Shown here: positions 8,492 through 18,702 of the stretch, one piece after another | Layout: each line of letters begins with the position of its first letter | Position numbering within the stretch: the first letter of the stretch is position 1 | Source of the DNA: Psychromarinibacter sediminicola | GTDB lineage: Bacteria > Pseudomonadota > Alphaproteobacteria > Rhodobacterales > Rhodobacteraceae | Assembly (NCBI RefSeq): GCF_029168335.1 | Contig: NZ_JARGYC010000046.1 | Location: forward strand, 1-35,213 | DNA length: 35,213 nt | Direction: 5' to 3' | Position numbers and translations under genes: made by a program | The notes under the pieces: generated by a model | Databases searched by the model: none | Told to the model about the DNA's origin: nothing | Seen by the model: the letters and a program-made list of their open reading frames with translations, nothing else

Positions 8492-9520
8492 TTATACCGG
8501 CATCAACACCCAGTAGTCGAGGTCGAGCAGCACGTCGGGCAGGTACTTGCCGTCGTCGCCCTTCAGCTCGAACGGCGCACCCTTGGTCGCCACCAGCCGC
8601 AGGCGCAGCGCGCCGACGCCGGGGGCGGCGGTTTCGGCCTTGTCCAGCACCTCGGACCAGGCGCGCACGGTGTCGCCGGCGAAACAGGGGTTGGCATGCG
8701 CCCCGGCGTTCAGGCCCGCGATCAGCTGCGCGTTGGCCAGCCCGTTGAACGACAGCGCGCGGGCCAGCGAGATCACGTGGCCGCCGTAGATCAGGCGCTG
8801 GCCGTCCGGGCGCAGGGTGGCGTCGAAATGGACCTTGGCCGTGTTCTGCCAAAGCCGCGTGGCCATCATGTGCTCGGCCTCTTCGACGGTCACGCCGTCG
8901 ACGTGGTCGATCTGCTCGCCGATCTCGTAGTCGCCCCAGCGATGCGGCTCGCCCGCCAGCGTGACATCGTAGCCGGTGAAGTCGAGGCCGGGCGGCACGA
9001 CGAGGTCGTCAGCGGCCACGGCCGGGGCGAGGTCTGGAATGACCGTCTCGGGCGCAGGGGCCTCGGGGTCGCGTTTGCGGACCATGACCCAGCGCACGTA
9101 TTCCAGCACCGCCACGCCGTCCTGGTTCAGCCCGCGGGTGCGGACCCAGACGACGCCGGACTTGCCGTTGGAGTTCTGCTTGACGCCGATCACCTCGGAC
9201 ACCGCGCGCAGCGTATCGCCCGGCCAGACCGACGCGCGCCAGCGGCCCTCGGCATAGCCGAGATTGGCGACGGCGTTCAGCGAGATGTCGGGGACCGTCT
9301 TGCCGAAGACCACGTGGAAGGCGGCGAGGTCGTCCAGCGGCGCGGCCGGCAGGCCGCAGGACTGCGCGAAGGCATCGGACGAGTACAGCGCGTGGCGCGC
9401 GGGATAGAGCGCGTGGTAGAGCGCCCGCTCGCCCGCGGTGACGGTGCGGGGAACGGCGTGCTCGATCACCTGCCCCGGCGCGTAATCCTCGAAGAAGCGG
9501 CCCGCATACGTCTTGGACAT
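8492..9520 (-). CDS. mch: Mesaconyl-CoA hydratase (beta-methylmalyl-CoA dehydratase)
   Basis: A 342-residue double hot-dog (MaoC-like) enzyme. In the ethylmalonyl-CoA pathway it interconverts mesaconyl-C1-CoA and beta-methylmalyl-CoA during acetyl-CoA assimilation. Sequence such as FFEDYAPGQVIEHAVPRTVT, the LYSSDAFAQSCGL segment and the second domain (MATRLWQNTAKVHFD, YGGHVISLARALSFNGLAN) match Rhodobacter-type Mch. Length is normal. It overlaps the DUF1737 gene by the ATGA junction and closes a four-gene operon that begins with mcl2, another enzyme of the same pathway. This identification is strong from sequence and context combined. Confidence 0.92.
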   Translation of the reverse strand: MSKTYAGRFFEDYAPGQVIEHAVPRTVTAGERALYHALYPARHALYSSDAFAQSCGLPAAPLDDLAAFHVVFGKTVPDISLNAVANLGYAEGRWRASVWPGDTLRAVSEVIGVKQNSNGKSGVVWVRTRGLNQDGVAVLEYVRWVMVRKRDPEAPAPETVIPDLAPAVAADDLVVPPGLDFTGYDVTLAGEPHRWGDYEIGEQIDHVDGVTVEEAEHMMATRLWQNTAKVHFDATLRPDGQRLIYGGHVISLARALSFNGLANAQLIAGLNAGAHANPCFAGDTVRAWSEVLDKAETAAPGVGALRLRLVATKGAPFELKGDDGKYLPDVLLDLDYWVLMPV

Positions 9521-9723
9521 CACAGATCGCCCAGCTTCATGTCGGGGTGATAGTCGGCCTCCACCTCCTTCACCACCGCCTGGGCACAGCGCATCCGCCC
9601 CGTCTCGGCATCGAAGGCCATCGAGGGCGAGCCGTGCAGCTCCCACCCCTTGGACAGGGCGCGCGTGACCTTGTGGCAGAACACCGAGGAATCGTCCTCG
9701 GTCAGCAGGCGGTAGGCTTTCAT
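9520..9723 (-). CDS. DUF1737 domain protein
   Basis: A 67-residue cytoplasmic protein with the DUF1737 pattern: YRLLTEDDSSVFCHKVTRAL, then GWELHGSPS, and a C-terminal CAQAVVKEV. The function of the family is not known. It is translationally coupled to mch (ATGA overlap at 9520) and starts nine bases after the nnrU stop, so it belongs to the mcl2-nnrU-DUF1737-mch operon. Any link with the ethylmalonyl-CoA pathway rests only on this linkage. Confidence 0.88.
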   Translation of the reverse strand: MKAYRLLTEDDSSVFCHKVTRALSKGWELHGSPSMAFDAETGRMRCAQAVVKEVEADYHPDMKLGDL

Positions 9724-9732
9724 GCGGAACCT

Positions 9733-10293
9733 CTACGCGGGGAAGGGATAGTAGCCGAGCCAGGTGTGGATGCCGGCGATCACGCCGAAGACGACCACCG
9801 AGATCACGGCCAGGCGGATGTCGCCGGCCAGGCTGCCGCCCTGCCAGGGGGTCCAGATCGGTTCCGCCCGGTTGATGGCGATCATCTCGGCGATGGCCCA
9901 GAGGCCCAGAAGGCCGAACAGCAGGAGCGACGCCAGATCGCCGTTCACCAGCAGGTGCGCCACGGCCCAGGTCAGCATCCCCAGGAGCATCGGGTGGCGC
10001 ATCCGGGCGCGCAGGCGGCTCTTCGAACTGCCCACGCCGAACAGCGCGACGGCGATCAGCATCAGCAGGTTGTTCAGGTGGCGGCCCCACTCCGGCGGCT
10101 CGTAGACGAAGACGAAATCGGACCAGCGATAGCCCAGGATCATCAGGATGACCGCGATCAGCAGCACCAGCGCGACCACGCCCTTGGCGCCGTCGCCCAT
10201 CCGGTCGGCCAGCGCGCTGCGCTGCGCCGGGGCGAGCCGCTTGAACAGGTGCGCCGCGCACCACAGGACGATGCCGAGGATCAGAAGCGTCAT
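9733..10293 (-). CDS. NnrU family integral membrane protein
   Basis: A 186-residue protein with about five hydrophobic segments (roughly residues 1-15, 39-55, 73-90, 103-140 and 158-182). It contains the NnrU-family signatures MRHPMLLGMLTWAVAHLLVN and WTPWQGGSLAGD, and starts MTLLILGIVLWCAAHLFKR. NnrU proteins were named from nitric-oxide metabolism loci and are related to methyltransferase-type membrane proteins; this copy is not near denitrification genes. Its start overlaps the mcl2 stop as ATGA, so it is the second gene of that operon. Confidence 0.9.
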   Translation of the reverse strand: MTLLILGIVLWCAAHLFKRLAPAQRSALADRMGDGAKGVVALVLLIAVILMILGYRWSDFVFVYEPPEWGRHLNNLLMLIAVALFGVGSSKSRLRARMRHPMLLGMLTWAVAHLLVNGDLASLLLFGLLGLWAIAEMIAINRAEPIWTPWQGGSLAGDIRLAVISVVVFGVIAGIHTWLGYYPFPA

Positions 10294-11150
10294 TGTGCCA
10301 TCTCCAGTGCCGTAATGGCCGCCGCGCGGGCGAGCGTGTTGCGTGCCGTGGCGACATGCAGGTTCTCGACGATCCGGCCGTCCAGCACGGCGACCCCCTG
10401 CCCTTCGGCCTGCGCCGCTTCGTAGGCGGCGATCTGGCGGCGCGCGGTCTCGACCTCGTCCTCGGTCGGCGCGAAGGCGGCGTTGGCGGTGGCGAGCTGG
10501 GCGGGATGGATCAGCGTCTTGCCGTCGAAGCCCAGGTCGCGCCCCTGCTCGCATTCGGCCTTCAGGCCGTCGTCGTCCTTGAAGGCGTTGTAGACGCCGT
10601 CGACGCAGACCACGTCATGCGCCCGCGCGGCCAGCAGGGCCGTCTGCAGGCTTTGCATCAGCGGCAGGCGGTCGGCGCGGAACCGGCAGCCCAGTTCCTT
10701 CGCCAGGTCGTTGGTGCCCATCACCATGCCCTTGAGCCGGGGATGCGCGGCGATCTCCTCGGCATTGAGCACGCCGGCCGGGGTCTCGATCATCGCCCAG
10801 AGGTCGGTGTCGCCGGTCTGCTCGGCCGCAGCGTCGAGGTCGGCCGCGCCACCGACCTTGGGCAGCAGGATCGCGTCCGGGGCGGCGCGCAGGACGGCGG
10901 CGATGTCGTCGGCGCCCCATTGGGTGTCGAGCGCGTTGACCCGGACGATCCGCGCCCGGTCACCGTAGCCGCCATGCATCAGGGCGGCCACCAGCGTCTG
11001 GCGCGCGTTTTCCTTTTCGTCGGCGGCGACGGCGTCTTCGAGGTCGAAGATGATCGCGTCCGCGGTGAGCGTGCGCGCCTTGTCGAGCGCGCGCGCCTTC
11101 GAGCCGGGAATGTAGAGAACGGAACGGTAGGGCCGGGCCTCGCCTGTCAT
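10290..11150 (-). CDS. mcl2: (3S)-malyl-CoA thioesterase, CitE-like family
   Basis: A 286-residue HpcH/HpaI aldolase-superfamily (CitE-like) protein. Seen are YRSVLYIPGSKARALDKA, the metal/CoA region IIFDLEDAV, RVNALDTQWGADD, the glutamate-bearing MIETPAGVLNAEEI and the C-terminal GKTLIHPAQ. It is shorter than malyl-CoA lyase Mcl1 and is in an operon with mch. In Rhodobacter sphaeroides that combination corresponds to Mcl2, which hydrolyses (3S)-malyl-CoA to malate and CoA at the end of the ethylmalonyl-CoA pathway. A lyase activity instead is possible from sequence alone. I chose ATG 11150 over an extension to 11246 because family members start just before this point. Confidence 0.85.
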   Translation of the reverse strand: MTGEARPYRSVLYIPGSKARALDKARTLTADAIIFDLEDAVAADEKENARQTLVAALMHGGYGDRARIVRVNALDTQWGADDIAAVLRAAPDAILLPKVGGAADLDAAAEQTGDTDLWAMIETPAGVLNAEEIAAHPRLKGMVMGTNDLAKELGCRFRADRLPLMQSLQTALLAARAHDVVCVDGVYNAFKDDDGLKAECEQGRDLGFDGKTLIHPAQLATANAAFAPTEDEVETARRQIAAYEAAQAEGQGVAVLDGRIVENLHVATARNTLARAAAITALEMAQ

Positions 11151-11395
11151 GATTCTCGCCTTCGCTGTTGATCGCGCAGAACCCACCACGTGGCGGAATG
11201 CGTGGCAAGCACGGAATTGCCGCGCTGCGGAATCATACTGCGCCATATAGGCTTTGCCTTTCCGGATATTACCGTGAACGGTCCGTTAACCAATTCTTTG
11301 CGGCGGTCGGCCAGTGTCGTCTCCGTGCCGCGTGGCGGCGCGAGCGGGACCAGGGGCGCGCGGGGACGCGCCCCGCAAGCAAAGGGAACGGACGG

Positions 11396-11704
11396 ATGAA
11401 ACGCAGGATTCTTGCACTTTTTCTTGTCGTCGGCGCGGGCGCCCTCGCGGCGCCGGCCGCGGCGCAGCGCAACTGTGCCGAGCGGCAGACAGTGATCGAC
11501 CGGCTGGCCGAGGGCTATGGCGAAAGCCGGCAGTCGATCGGGATCGGCGCCAACAACTCGGTGGTGGAGGTCTTCGCCTCGATCGAGACGGGAACCTGGA
11601 CGATCACGGTGACGATGCCCGATGGCACCACCTGCCTTGTGGCGAGCGGGCAGGCCTTCGAACGGCTGGACGAGGTGCCGAGGCCGGCGGGCGTGAGGAT
11701 CTGA
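11396..11704 (+). CDS. Small secreted hypothetical protein
   Basis: A 102-residue protein with a signal peptide (MKRRILALFLVVGAGALAAP, cleavage near AAAQ at residue 24). The mature part of under 80 residues contains two cysteines (RNCAER, TTCLVA) that probably form one disulfide. The sequence TWTITVTMPDGTTCLVA suggests a beta-rich end. The ATG at 11396 is preceded by GGGAACGG. It faces the mcl2 operon divergently and converges with the TauE/SafE gene with five bases between stops. I do not recognise a named family, although such small proteins occur in this lineage. Confidence 0.8.
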   Translation: MKRRILALFLVVGAGALAAPAAAQRNCAERQTVIDRLAEGYGESRQSIGIGANNSVVEVFASIETGTWTITVTMPDGTTCLVASGQAFERLDEVPRPAGVRI

Positions 11705-11709
11705 ACGCC

Positions 11710-13585
<1,876 letters not shown>

Positions 13586-13586
<1 letters not shown>

Positions 13587-14440
13587 TGAACGGCGCGGCC
13601 CCTTCCCGCGGGTTCGTCTTTGCGGCGACGGGGCCGGGCTTCACAGAGATCGCCGGCCGCGCGGCGGAAAGCGTGCGGTCGGTCCACCCGGACGGGCAGA
13701 TCGACCTGTTCACCGACCAGCCGGAGGCGGCCGGTGTCTTCGACCGGGTCCATCCGCTGACCAATGTCAGCGTACGCCCGAAGTTCGAGGCGCTGCTGCG
13801 CAGCCGGTTCGACCGCACGATCTATATCGACGCCGACACAAGGATGATCGCGCCTGTCGGCGATGTCTTCGACCTGCTCGACCGGTTCGACATCGCGGCG
13901 GCGCAGGACGAGGGGCAGAACAACCCCAACAGCCGCCGATTCTGGCGCACGTCGGTGCCGGCGGCCTTTCCGCAATACAACACCGGCGTCATCGCCGTGC
14001 GGCGGTCCGAGGCGACCGACCGGCTGTTCGCCGAGTGCGACCGCGCCTTCCGCGAGAACGGGCTGGAGAAGGACCAGCCGGTGTTTCGCGAACTGCTGTA
14101 TCTCAGCGACTTCAGGATCGCGACGCTGCCGATGGCCTATAACTGCATGTTCGTCCGGCTGCTGGCGGGGCAGGATCACGAACAGATCGCGCCGCGCATC
14201 CTGCACCTGCCCCGGCTGCACCAGCACCTATCGACGAAGAAGCCGCAGCTCGTCACCGCGCGCGATGTCGTGGGCCCGCTGATGTGGCGGCACATCCTGC
14301 GGATGCGGCGGTCGGACATGACGCTGGACGGCAAGCGGTATCGCAAGTTCGCCCCGCTGATGGATCACGGCCCGCTCGGCCGGCTGCATCGCGGCTATCG
14401 CGACTGGCTGCATCGCCGCGCGCTGCGCGCGTCGCGCTGA
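13586..14440 (+). CDS. GT-A type glycosyltransferase-like protein
   Basis: A 284-residue protein that looks like a nucleotide-sugar transferase of the GT-A/GT8-like fold. RTIYIDADTRMIAPV contains a DxD motif (Asp82-Asp84) for the metal and nucleotide sugar. YNTGVIAVRRSE and KDQPVFRELLY are the later conserved elements of this group. There is no signal peptide or membrane helix. The C-terminus is basic (HRRALRASR), compatible with membrane association. The start is fixed by the TGATG overlap with mdh. The sugar and acceptor are unknown, and no polysaccharide genes are near. Confidence 0.78.
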
Positions 14441-14509
14441 GATCTCGGGGCTAGGCGGCGGGTCCGGTTCGGCGTAGGCTGACGCCATTCCGGTACGGAG
14501 GCTTGCGGT

Positions 14510-15706
14510 GTGATGATCCGGTTCCTGCTGATCCCCCTTATTTTTCTTTCGCTTCCCGCGGCGGCGCGGGCGCAGGCGGAGATCACCGACCGCCTGCGCG
14601 ACGAAGGCCTTCAGCCGACCGAGGCCTACCTGGCTGGGCTGGAGGCGCCGGACGCGACCGAGCGGTTCGCGCTGGGCGCGGTGCGCTTTCTGCGGGGGAT
14701 CGAGAAGACGCTGCAGACCCGCTGGCTTCTGGGGATGAACGCCGCGCGGACGGAACTGCCGGTACTGCGGCTGCCGGTGCCGGCGAACCCGGACCCGCAG
14801 CCGTTCACCGGCGATGCCATCGACGCGCTGGTCGTCGACCTGATCGCGGATCTCGACGCCGCCCGCGCGCCGCTTCTCACCATCGGCGACGAAGACGCGG
14901 TGTCGCTGCCGGTGTCGCTGGACGCGCTGTGGTTCGACATCAACCTGAACGGCACCCGCGACGACGGCGAGGGGCTGATGAACGTGGCGGGCCGGGCGCT
15001 GACCGGGCGCGGGATGGGCGGGGACACGGGCGCGCAGGTGGTCTTCGACACCGCCGATGCCGCGTGGCTGGCGGCCTATACGCATTTCCTGTCGGCCTTC
15101 GGCGAGATCGTGCTGGCCTTCGACCCGGCCGGCCAGATCGCCCGCGTCGTCGAGGCCTCGCGCGAGATGGACGCGCTGGCGGCCGACACACCCTATCAGA
15201 ACGCGATGGACATGCAGTTCGGCCAGCAGGTGGACCGGATCGCGATGATCTATTTCGCGCTGCAGCAGCAGCCGGACGCCGCCCACACCATGGCCGCGCG
15301 CGAGCACCTGTTGCAGATGATCGCGCAGAACCGGGTATTCTGGGCACGGGTCGCGGCGGAGACAGACGACCGCGGCGAATGGGTGCCGAACGACATGCAG
15401 AGCCAGGCGCTTGGCCTGCGGGTGCCGGAGGGCACGGGCGCGCGATGGCAAGCGGTGCTGGATGACGCCGAGGCGCTCTTGAACGGCGAAAAGCTGATCC
15501 CGTTCTGGCGGCTGCGCTCGGGCGCGGGGCTGAACCTGAAACGGATGTTCGAGGATCCGGTGCCGGTCGACCTGGCCGAGTGGATCCACGGCATTGGCCT
15601 GATGCGCTATGCCGAGGAAGGCCCGCGCGTGGCGCCCGACAGCTGGCTGGATTTCGAGCGGCTGATGCGGGGGCAGTCGCTGCTCTATGTCGTTTTCCTA
15701 AACTGA
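14510..15706 (+). CDS. Large secreted hypothetical protein
   Basis: About 398 residues, beginning with a signal peptide (MIRFLLIPLIFLSLPAAARA). The mature protein is helical and acidic, without cysteines or a catalytic motif that I can name. It includes FDINLNGTRDDGEG, a possible calcium-binding-like Asp loop of about twelve residues. Two starts are in frame, GTG at 14510 and ATG at 14513. GGAGG at 14497-14501 is eight bases before the GTG and eleven before the ATG, so either is possible. It stands alone between the glycosyltransferase and the suc promoter. I do not know the family. Confidence 0.78.
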   Translation: MMIRFLLIPLIFLSLPAAARAQAEITDRLRDEGLQPTEAYLAGLEAPDATERFALGAVRFLRGIEKTLQTRWLLGMNAARTELPVLRLPVPANPDPQPFTGDAIDALVVDLIADLDAARAPLLTIGDEDAVSLPVSLDALWFDINLNGTRDDGEGLMNVAGRALTGRGMGGDTGAQVVFDTADAAWLAAYTHFLSAFGEIVLAFDPAGQIARVVEASREMDALAADTPYQNAMDMQFGQQVDRIAMIYFALQQQPDAAHTMAAREHLLQMIAQNRVFWARVAAETDDRGEWVPNDMQSQALGLRVPEGTGARWQAVLDDAEALLNGEKLIPFWRLRSGAGLNLKRMFEDPVPVDLAEWIHGIGLMRYAEEGPRVAPDSWLDFERLMRGQSLLYVVFLN

Positions 15707-15767
15707 CCCGTCGCGGGGGCGGCCGAATCAGCCTGCCGCGGCCCTGTCATGCTGCAGCGCGGAAATT

Positions 15768-15798
15768 TGTGATCACACCCAGAAATCGTGTGATCACA
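15768..15798 (+). promoter_or_regulatory. Paired operator upstream of sucC
   Basis: Two identical 10-base palindromes, TGTGATCACA, lie at 15768-15777 and 15789-15798. Their centres are 21 bp apart and are 134 and 113 bases before the sucC start. The arrangement and spacing match the pair before sdhC. Downstream, GAAATT and AATTTC flank a GC-rich inverted segment (about 15807-15842) that may form a hairpin in the leader. The paired sites probably bind one dimeric regulator twice, on the same face of the DNA. Confidence 0.72.
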
Positions 15799-15906
15799 TA
15801 TGCGGGAAATTCGGCGCCGGCGGGGCGGCCCGGCGCAATTTCTGTTTAAGGCGGCCTCTTTATCGTGTCATGCAAGGCGCAACGCCACGATGCAGGGAAC
15901 GGCTTC

Positions 15907-17100
15907 ATGAATATCCACGAATACCAGGCGAAGGCGCTGCTGCGGGACTACGGCTGTCCGGTCTCGGACGGGCGCGTCGTGCTGACCGCCAACGATGCCA
16001 AGACCGCGGCCGGCGAACTCGACGGCCCGCTGTGGGTCGTGAAGGCGCAGATCCACGCCGGCGGCCGCGGCAAGGGCAGCTTCAAGGAGGCCCGCGCCGG
16101 CGAGAAGGGCGGCGTGCGCCTGGCCAAGTCGGTGGAGGAAGCCGCCGAGGAGACCAACCGCATGCTCGGCCACACGCTGGTCACACACCAGACGGGGCCG
16201 GCCGGCAAGCAGGTCAACCGCATCTATATCGAGGACGGCTCGGACATCGAGCGCGAGCTTTACCTGGCGCTGCTGGTCGACCGGGTGTCGAGCCGCGTCT
16301 CGGTCGTCTGCTCGACCGAGGGCGGGATGGACATCGAGGAGGTCGCCGACAAGACGCCCGAGAAGATCCTGTCCTTCTCGATCGACCCGGCCGTCGGCTA
16401 CCAGGGCTTTCACGGCCGCCGCGTCGCCTTCGCGCTGGGGCTGGAGGGCAAGCAGGTCCGGCAATGCGCCAACCTGATCGGCAACCTGTATCGCATGTTC
16501 ACCGAGAAGGACATGGAGATGCTGGAGATCAACCCGCTGATCGTGACCGACGGCGGCGACCTGAAATGCCTGGACTGCAAGGCCGGGTTCGATTCCAACG
16601 CGCTCTACCGCCATGCCGACATCGTGGGCCTGCGCGACGAGACCGAGGAAGACCCCAAGGAACTGGCCGCGTCGCAGCACGACCTCAACTACATCGCGCT
16701 GGACGGCGAGATCGGCTGCATGGTGAACGGCGCGGGCCTGGCCATGGCGACGATGGACATCATCAAGCTCTACGGCGCGGAGCCCGCGAACTTCCTGGAC
16801 GTGGGCGGCGGCGCCACCAAGGAGAAGGTGACCGAGGCGTTCAAGATCATCACCTCGGACGAGAACGTCAAAGGCATCCTGGTGAACATCTTCGGCGGCA
16901 TCATGCGCTGCGACATCATCGCCGAGGGCGTGATCGCCGCGGTGAAGGAGGTTGGGCTGCAGGTGCCGCTGGTCGTGCGGCTGGAAGGCACCAATGTCGA
17001 GAAGGGCAAGGAGATCATCGCCGGGTCCGGCCTGAACGTGATCGCGGCGGACGACCTGAAGGACGGCGCCGAGAAGATCGTGAAGGCTGTGAAGGGCTGA
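15907..17100 (+). CDS. sucC: Succinate-CoA ligase (ADP-forming), beta subunit
   Basis: A 397-residue ATP-grasp subunit of succinyl-CoA synthetase, which makes succinate and ATP/GTP from succinyl-CoA. It has the standard N-terminus [19 protein letters not shown], the nucleotide-binding segment [14 protein letters not shown], the metal/phosphate region [13 protein letters not shown] and the glycine-rich C-terminal domain ([24 protein letters not shown]). Length is normal. It heads the suc operon under the paired operator. Unusually, sucD is 2.2 kb away, with five small genes between. Confidence 0.98.
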   Translation: MNIHEYQAKALLRDYGCPVSDGRVVLTANDAKTAAGELDGPLWVVKAQIHAGGRGKGSFKEARAGEKGGVRLAKSVEEAAEETNRMLGHTLVTHQTGPAGKQVNRIYIEDGSDIERELYLALLVDRVSSRVSVVCSTEGGMDIEEVADKTPEKILSFSIDPAVGYQGFHGRRVAFALGLEGKQVRQCANLIGNLYRMFTEKDMEMLEINPLIVTDGGDLKCLDCKAGFDSNALYRHADIVGLRDETEEDPKELAASQHDLNYIALDGEIGCMVNGAGLAMATMDIIKLYGAEPANFLDVGGGATKEKVTEAFKIITSDENVKGILVNIFGGIMRCDIIAEGVIAAVKEVGLQVPLVVRLEGTNVEKGKEIIAGSGLNVIAADDLKDGAEKIVKAVKG

Positions 17101-17105
17101 GCCTT

Positions 17106-17627
17106 ATGCAAGGCGCTCCACTCCTGACGGTAGTTCCGTTCGCCGCTGTTATTGCGGCCATCACTTCAGTATTGACTACTCTTCTACAACAACGCCTCAC
17201 ACACAGGCGCGAAGAACGGCTTGTTCGATTTCAACTTATGGCAAGATCACAAGAACATAAGCTTAATCGGCTCTATGAGGTTATAAGAACCAGGCCGATA
17301 GTGAAAATATCCTCTCGTCGAGATGAAAATGGTGAAGTGAATCGCAATCTGAACGAATTCGCCAATTCGACAAACAAACTTCTTGACTGGATTGATCGCG
17401 ATGTAATGCCGCTCCTAAATACGAAACATCGTAATACCATCAGAACACACAAGGAACCAGTTCACCAAGAACTAGAGGCAATGAGGGCGCAATTCGAAAA
17501 AGGGTCGGATATTGTGAGTTTTAGGAACGCTGCACAAGTGCGGGAACTATCTGATGTAGTCGTCGAGACCGTTCACGCCGAAATAGATGACATATGCTCC
17601 GCTTTTGAGAGTTTGGCTGTGAACTGA
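17106..17627 (+). CDS. Unknown membrane-anchored protein in a low-GC insertion
   Basis: A 173-residue protein starting five bases after the sucC stop. Residues about 5-27 form one membrane segment ([20 protein letters not shown]). The rest is a charged, mostly helical cytoplasmic part ([41 protein letters not shown]). The codon use and base composition are strikingly different from the neighbours: AT-rich, with codons such as TTA, ATA and AGG that the TCA genes avoid. This indicates recent acquisition. I do not recognise the family. A phage-defence or mobile-element accessory is possible but unsupported. Confidence 0.7.
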   Translation: MQGAPLLTVVPFAAVIAAITSVLTTLLQQRLTHRREERLVRFQLMARSQEHKLNRLYEVIRTRPIVKISSRRDENGEVNRNLNEFANSTNKLLDWIDRDVMPLLNTKHRNTIRTHKEPVHQELEAMRAQFEKGSDIVSFRNAAQVRELSDVVVETVHAEIDDICSAFESLAVN

Positions 17628-17646
17628 TGACAAGAGGGAGGCTTTG

Positions 17647-17778
17647 ATGTCCATCTTCACGGCGTCGGATACGGCTCTAAAACCCTGCGTGTTCGATCTG
17701 ACTGGGATTTCAGAAGGGCTGACTCCATACACCACCCTGATCATCTATCCCGTGCGGACGGGGCAGGCCGGCGGGTGA
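17647..17778 (+). CDS. Short frame following the low-GC gene, possibly a fragment
   Basis: A 43-residue frame, starting MSIFTASDTALKPCVFD and ending in a GC-rich RTGQAGG tail. It has a strong ribosome site (GAGGGAGG) a few bases before the ATG and begins 19 bases after the preceding stop, so translation is plausible. The composition returns to GC-rich near its end, which suggests the insertion boundary falls here and that the gene is truncated. A 65-residue frame on the opposite strand (17547-17744) overlaps it and is not clearly worse, so the coding strand is uncertain. Confidence 0.4.
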   Translation: MSIFTASDTALKPCVFDLTGISEGLTPYTTLIIYPVRTGQAGG

Positions 17779-17863
17779 CGCGCTATGACCCGCGTTGATT
17801 TCATATCCTCTTTGCCGGGCTCAAGCGTGGGCTATCTGGCACCTCCAAGAGACGGAGGATGCA

Positions 17864-18202
17864 ATGACGAGCTTTCTGCCGAACAGGCTGCGCCGGGCGC
17901 CGGCCCGGCCCCGCACGCGCGACCGGCTGTGGCCGGTGGCGGCGGGCATGGGCCTTCTGATCGCCGGGGCGTGGCTGATGCGCTGGAAACCGTCGGCGCT
18001 GGACATGCCCGACCCGGCGCCGCTGGAGGAAGCCGAGGCGCCCGGGGCGTTCGGGCGTGCGGCACAGCACACGCGGGACGGCGCCGCGCATCTGGCGCCG
18101 GACAATCTGGGCGTCTCGCTGGGCCGCTCGATGCTGATCGCCGGCACGGCGCTGACGCTGGCGCGGCTTCTGGACGAGGCCGCCGGCTCCGGGCGGGGCT
18201 GA
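17864..18202 (+). CDS. Small single-pass membrane protein, hypothetical
   Basis: A 112-residue protein starting MTSFLPNRLRRAPARPRTRD. It has a highly basic N-terminus, one membrane segment at about residues 23-39 (LWPVAAGMGLLIAGAWLMRW) and a second weakly hydrophobic stretch near the C-terminus (SMLIAGTALTLARLL). GGAGG lies seven bases before the ATG. Composition is back to the GC-rich type of the TCA genes. Its stop overlaps the presumed start of the next gene by CTGA, so the two are probably coupled. Family not recognised. Confidence 0.7.
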   Translation: MTSFLPNRLRRAPARPRTRDRLWPVAAGMGLLIAGAWLMRWKPSALDMPDPAPLEEAEAPGAFGRAAQHTRDGAAHLAPDNLGVSLGRSMLIAGTALTLARLLDEAAGSGRG

Positions 18203-18696
18203 TCGTCGGCGCGCTGGCGATCTGTACCGCGCTGCCGGCGCAGGCACAGAAAGCGGGGCAGACACTGGACGCGCCGCAGGGCCTGGAGGCGATGCGGCAG
18301 GGCACCGAGCTTTGCCTGCGCAATTACCGCACGCCCGACCGGATCGCCCCGGAACTGGAGGCGGCCGGCTACACGCTGACCCCCGGCATGGATCACGGGA
18401 GTTTCGATGTCGCGGCGCCCGGGTTGTGGGGCGTCGTGGTGCCGGCGGACGCCTATTGCACGTTCCAGTCGGAGGACGTGCCTCTGGCCGCCGCGCAGGC
18501 CATGGGCGAGGCGCTGGCCGATACGTTGTTTCCGGGACAGGTGCAGCCGGGCCACCCCGAACGCGGCATGGCCTCTCCCTGCAACGGCATTTCGATCTTC
18601 GCGCCGCAACGGCTGATCTGGGTCCACTACGCGCAGGCCGGCAATTCCGGCGAATGCGTGCACGACGGAACCAGCGCGATCATCGTGAACATGTGA
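18199..18696 (+). CDS. Secreted four-cysteine protein, paralogue 1; start unclear
   Basis: About 165 residues. A hydrophobic signal-like stretch (LIVGALAICTALPAQAQ) precedes KAGQTLDAPQG. Four cysteines follow (LCLRNY, YCTFQS, SPCNGI, ECVHDG), probably two disulfides. It resembles the next gene in the order of motifs: AGQTLD near the start, matching cysteine positions and a C-terminal ECxxxGTS. No ATG, GTG or TTG lies in frame close to the signal sequence. The best candidate is a CTG at 18199 overlapping the previous stop as CTGA. Alternatively translation begins upstream by frameshift, or the sequence has an error. The coding content is clear but the start is not. Confidence 0.65.
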   Translation: MIVGALAICTALPAQAQKAGQTLDAPQGLEAMRQGTELCLRNYRTPDRIAPELEAAGYTLTPGMDHGSFDVAAPGLWGVVVPADAYCTFQSEDVPLAAAQAMGEALADTLFPGQVQPGHPERGMASPCNGISIFAPQRLIWVHYAQAGNSGECVHDGTSAIIVNM

Positions 18697-18702
18697 GGTT
18701 CG

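Noticed and set aside
11277-11287. AACGG-T-CCGTT palindrome in the mcl2 upstream region as a possible LacI-type operator
   Set aside because: Short and unpaired, with no second copy in the window. Not enough to call a site.
15870-17116. An 11-base direct repeat, ATGCAAGGCGC, on both sides of sucC (15870-15880 and 17106-17116)
   Set aside because: It is short, and the sucC gene between the copies is a core gene in its normal place, so a transposition footprint is unlikely. It may be chance or related to the palindromic repeat family.
17547-17744. A minus-strand 65-residue frame overlapping the end of the low-GC gene
   Set aside because: It overlaps a plus-strand gene that has better context and the next frame's strong ribosome site. 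It cannot be excluded fully, so the 43-residue plus-strand call is kept at low confidence.
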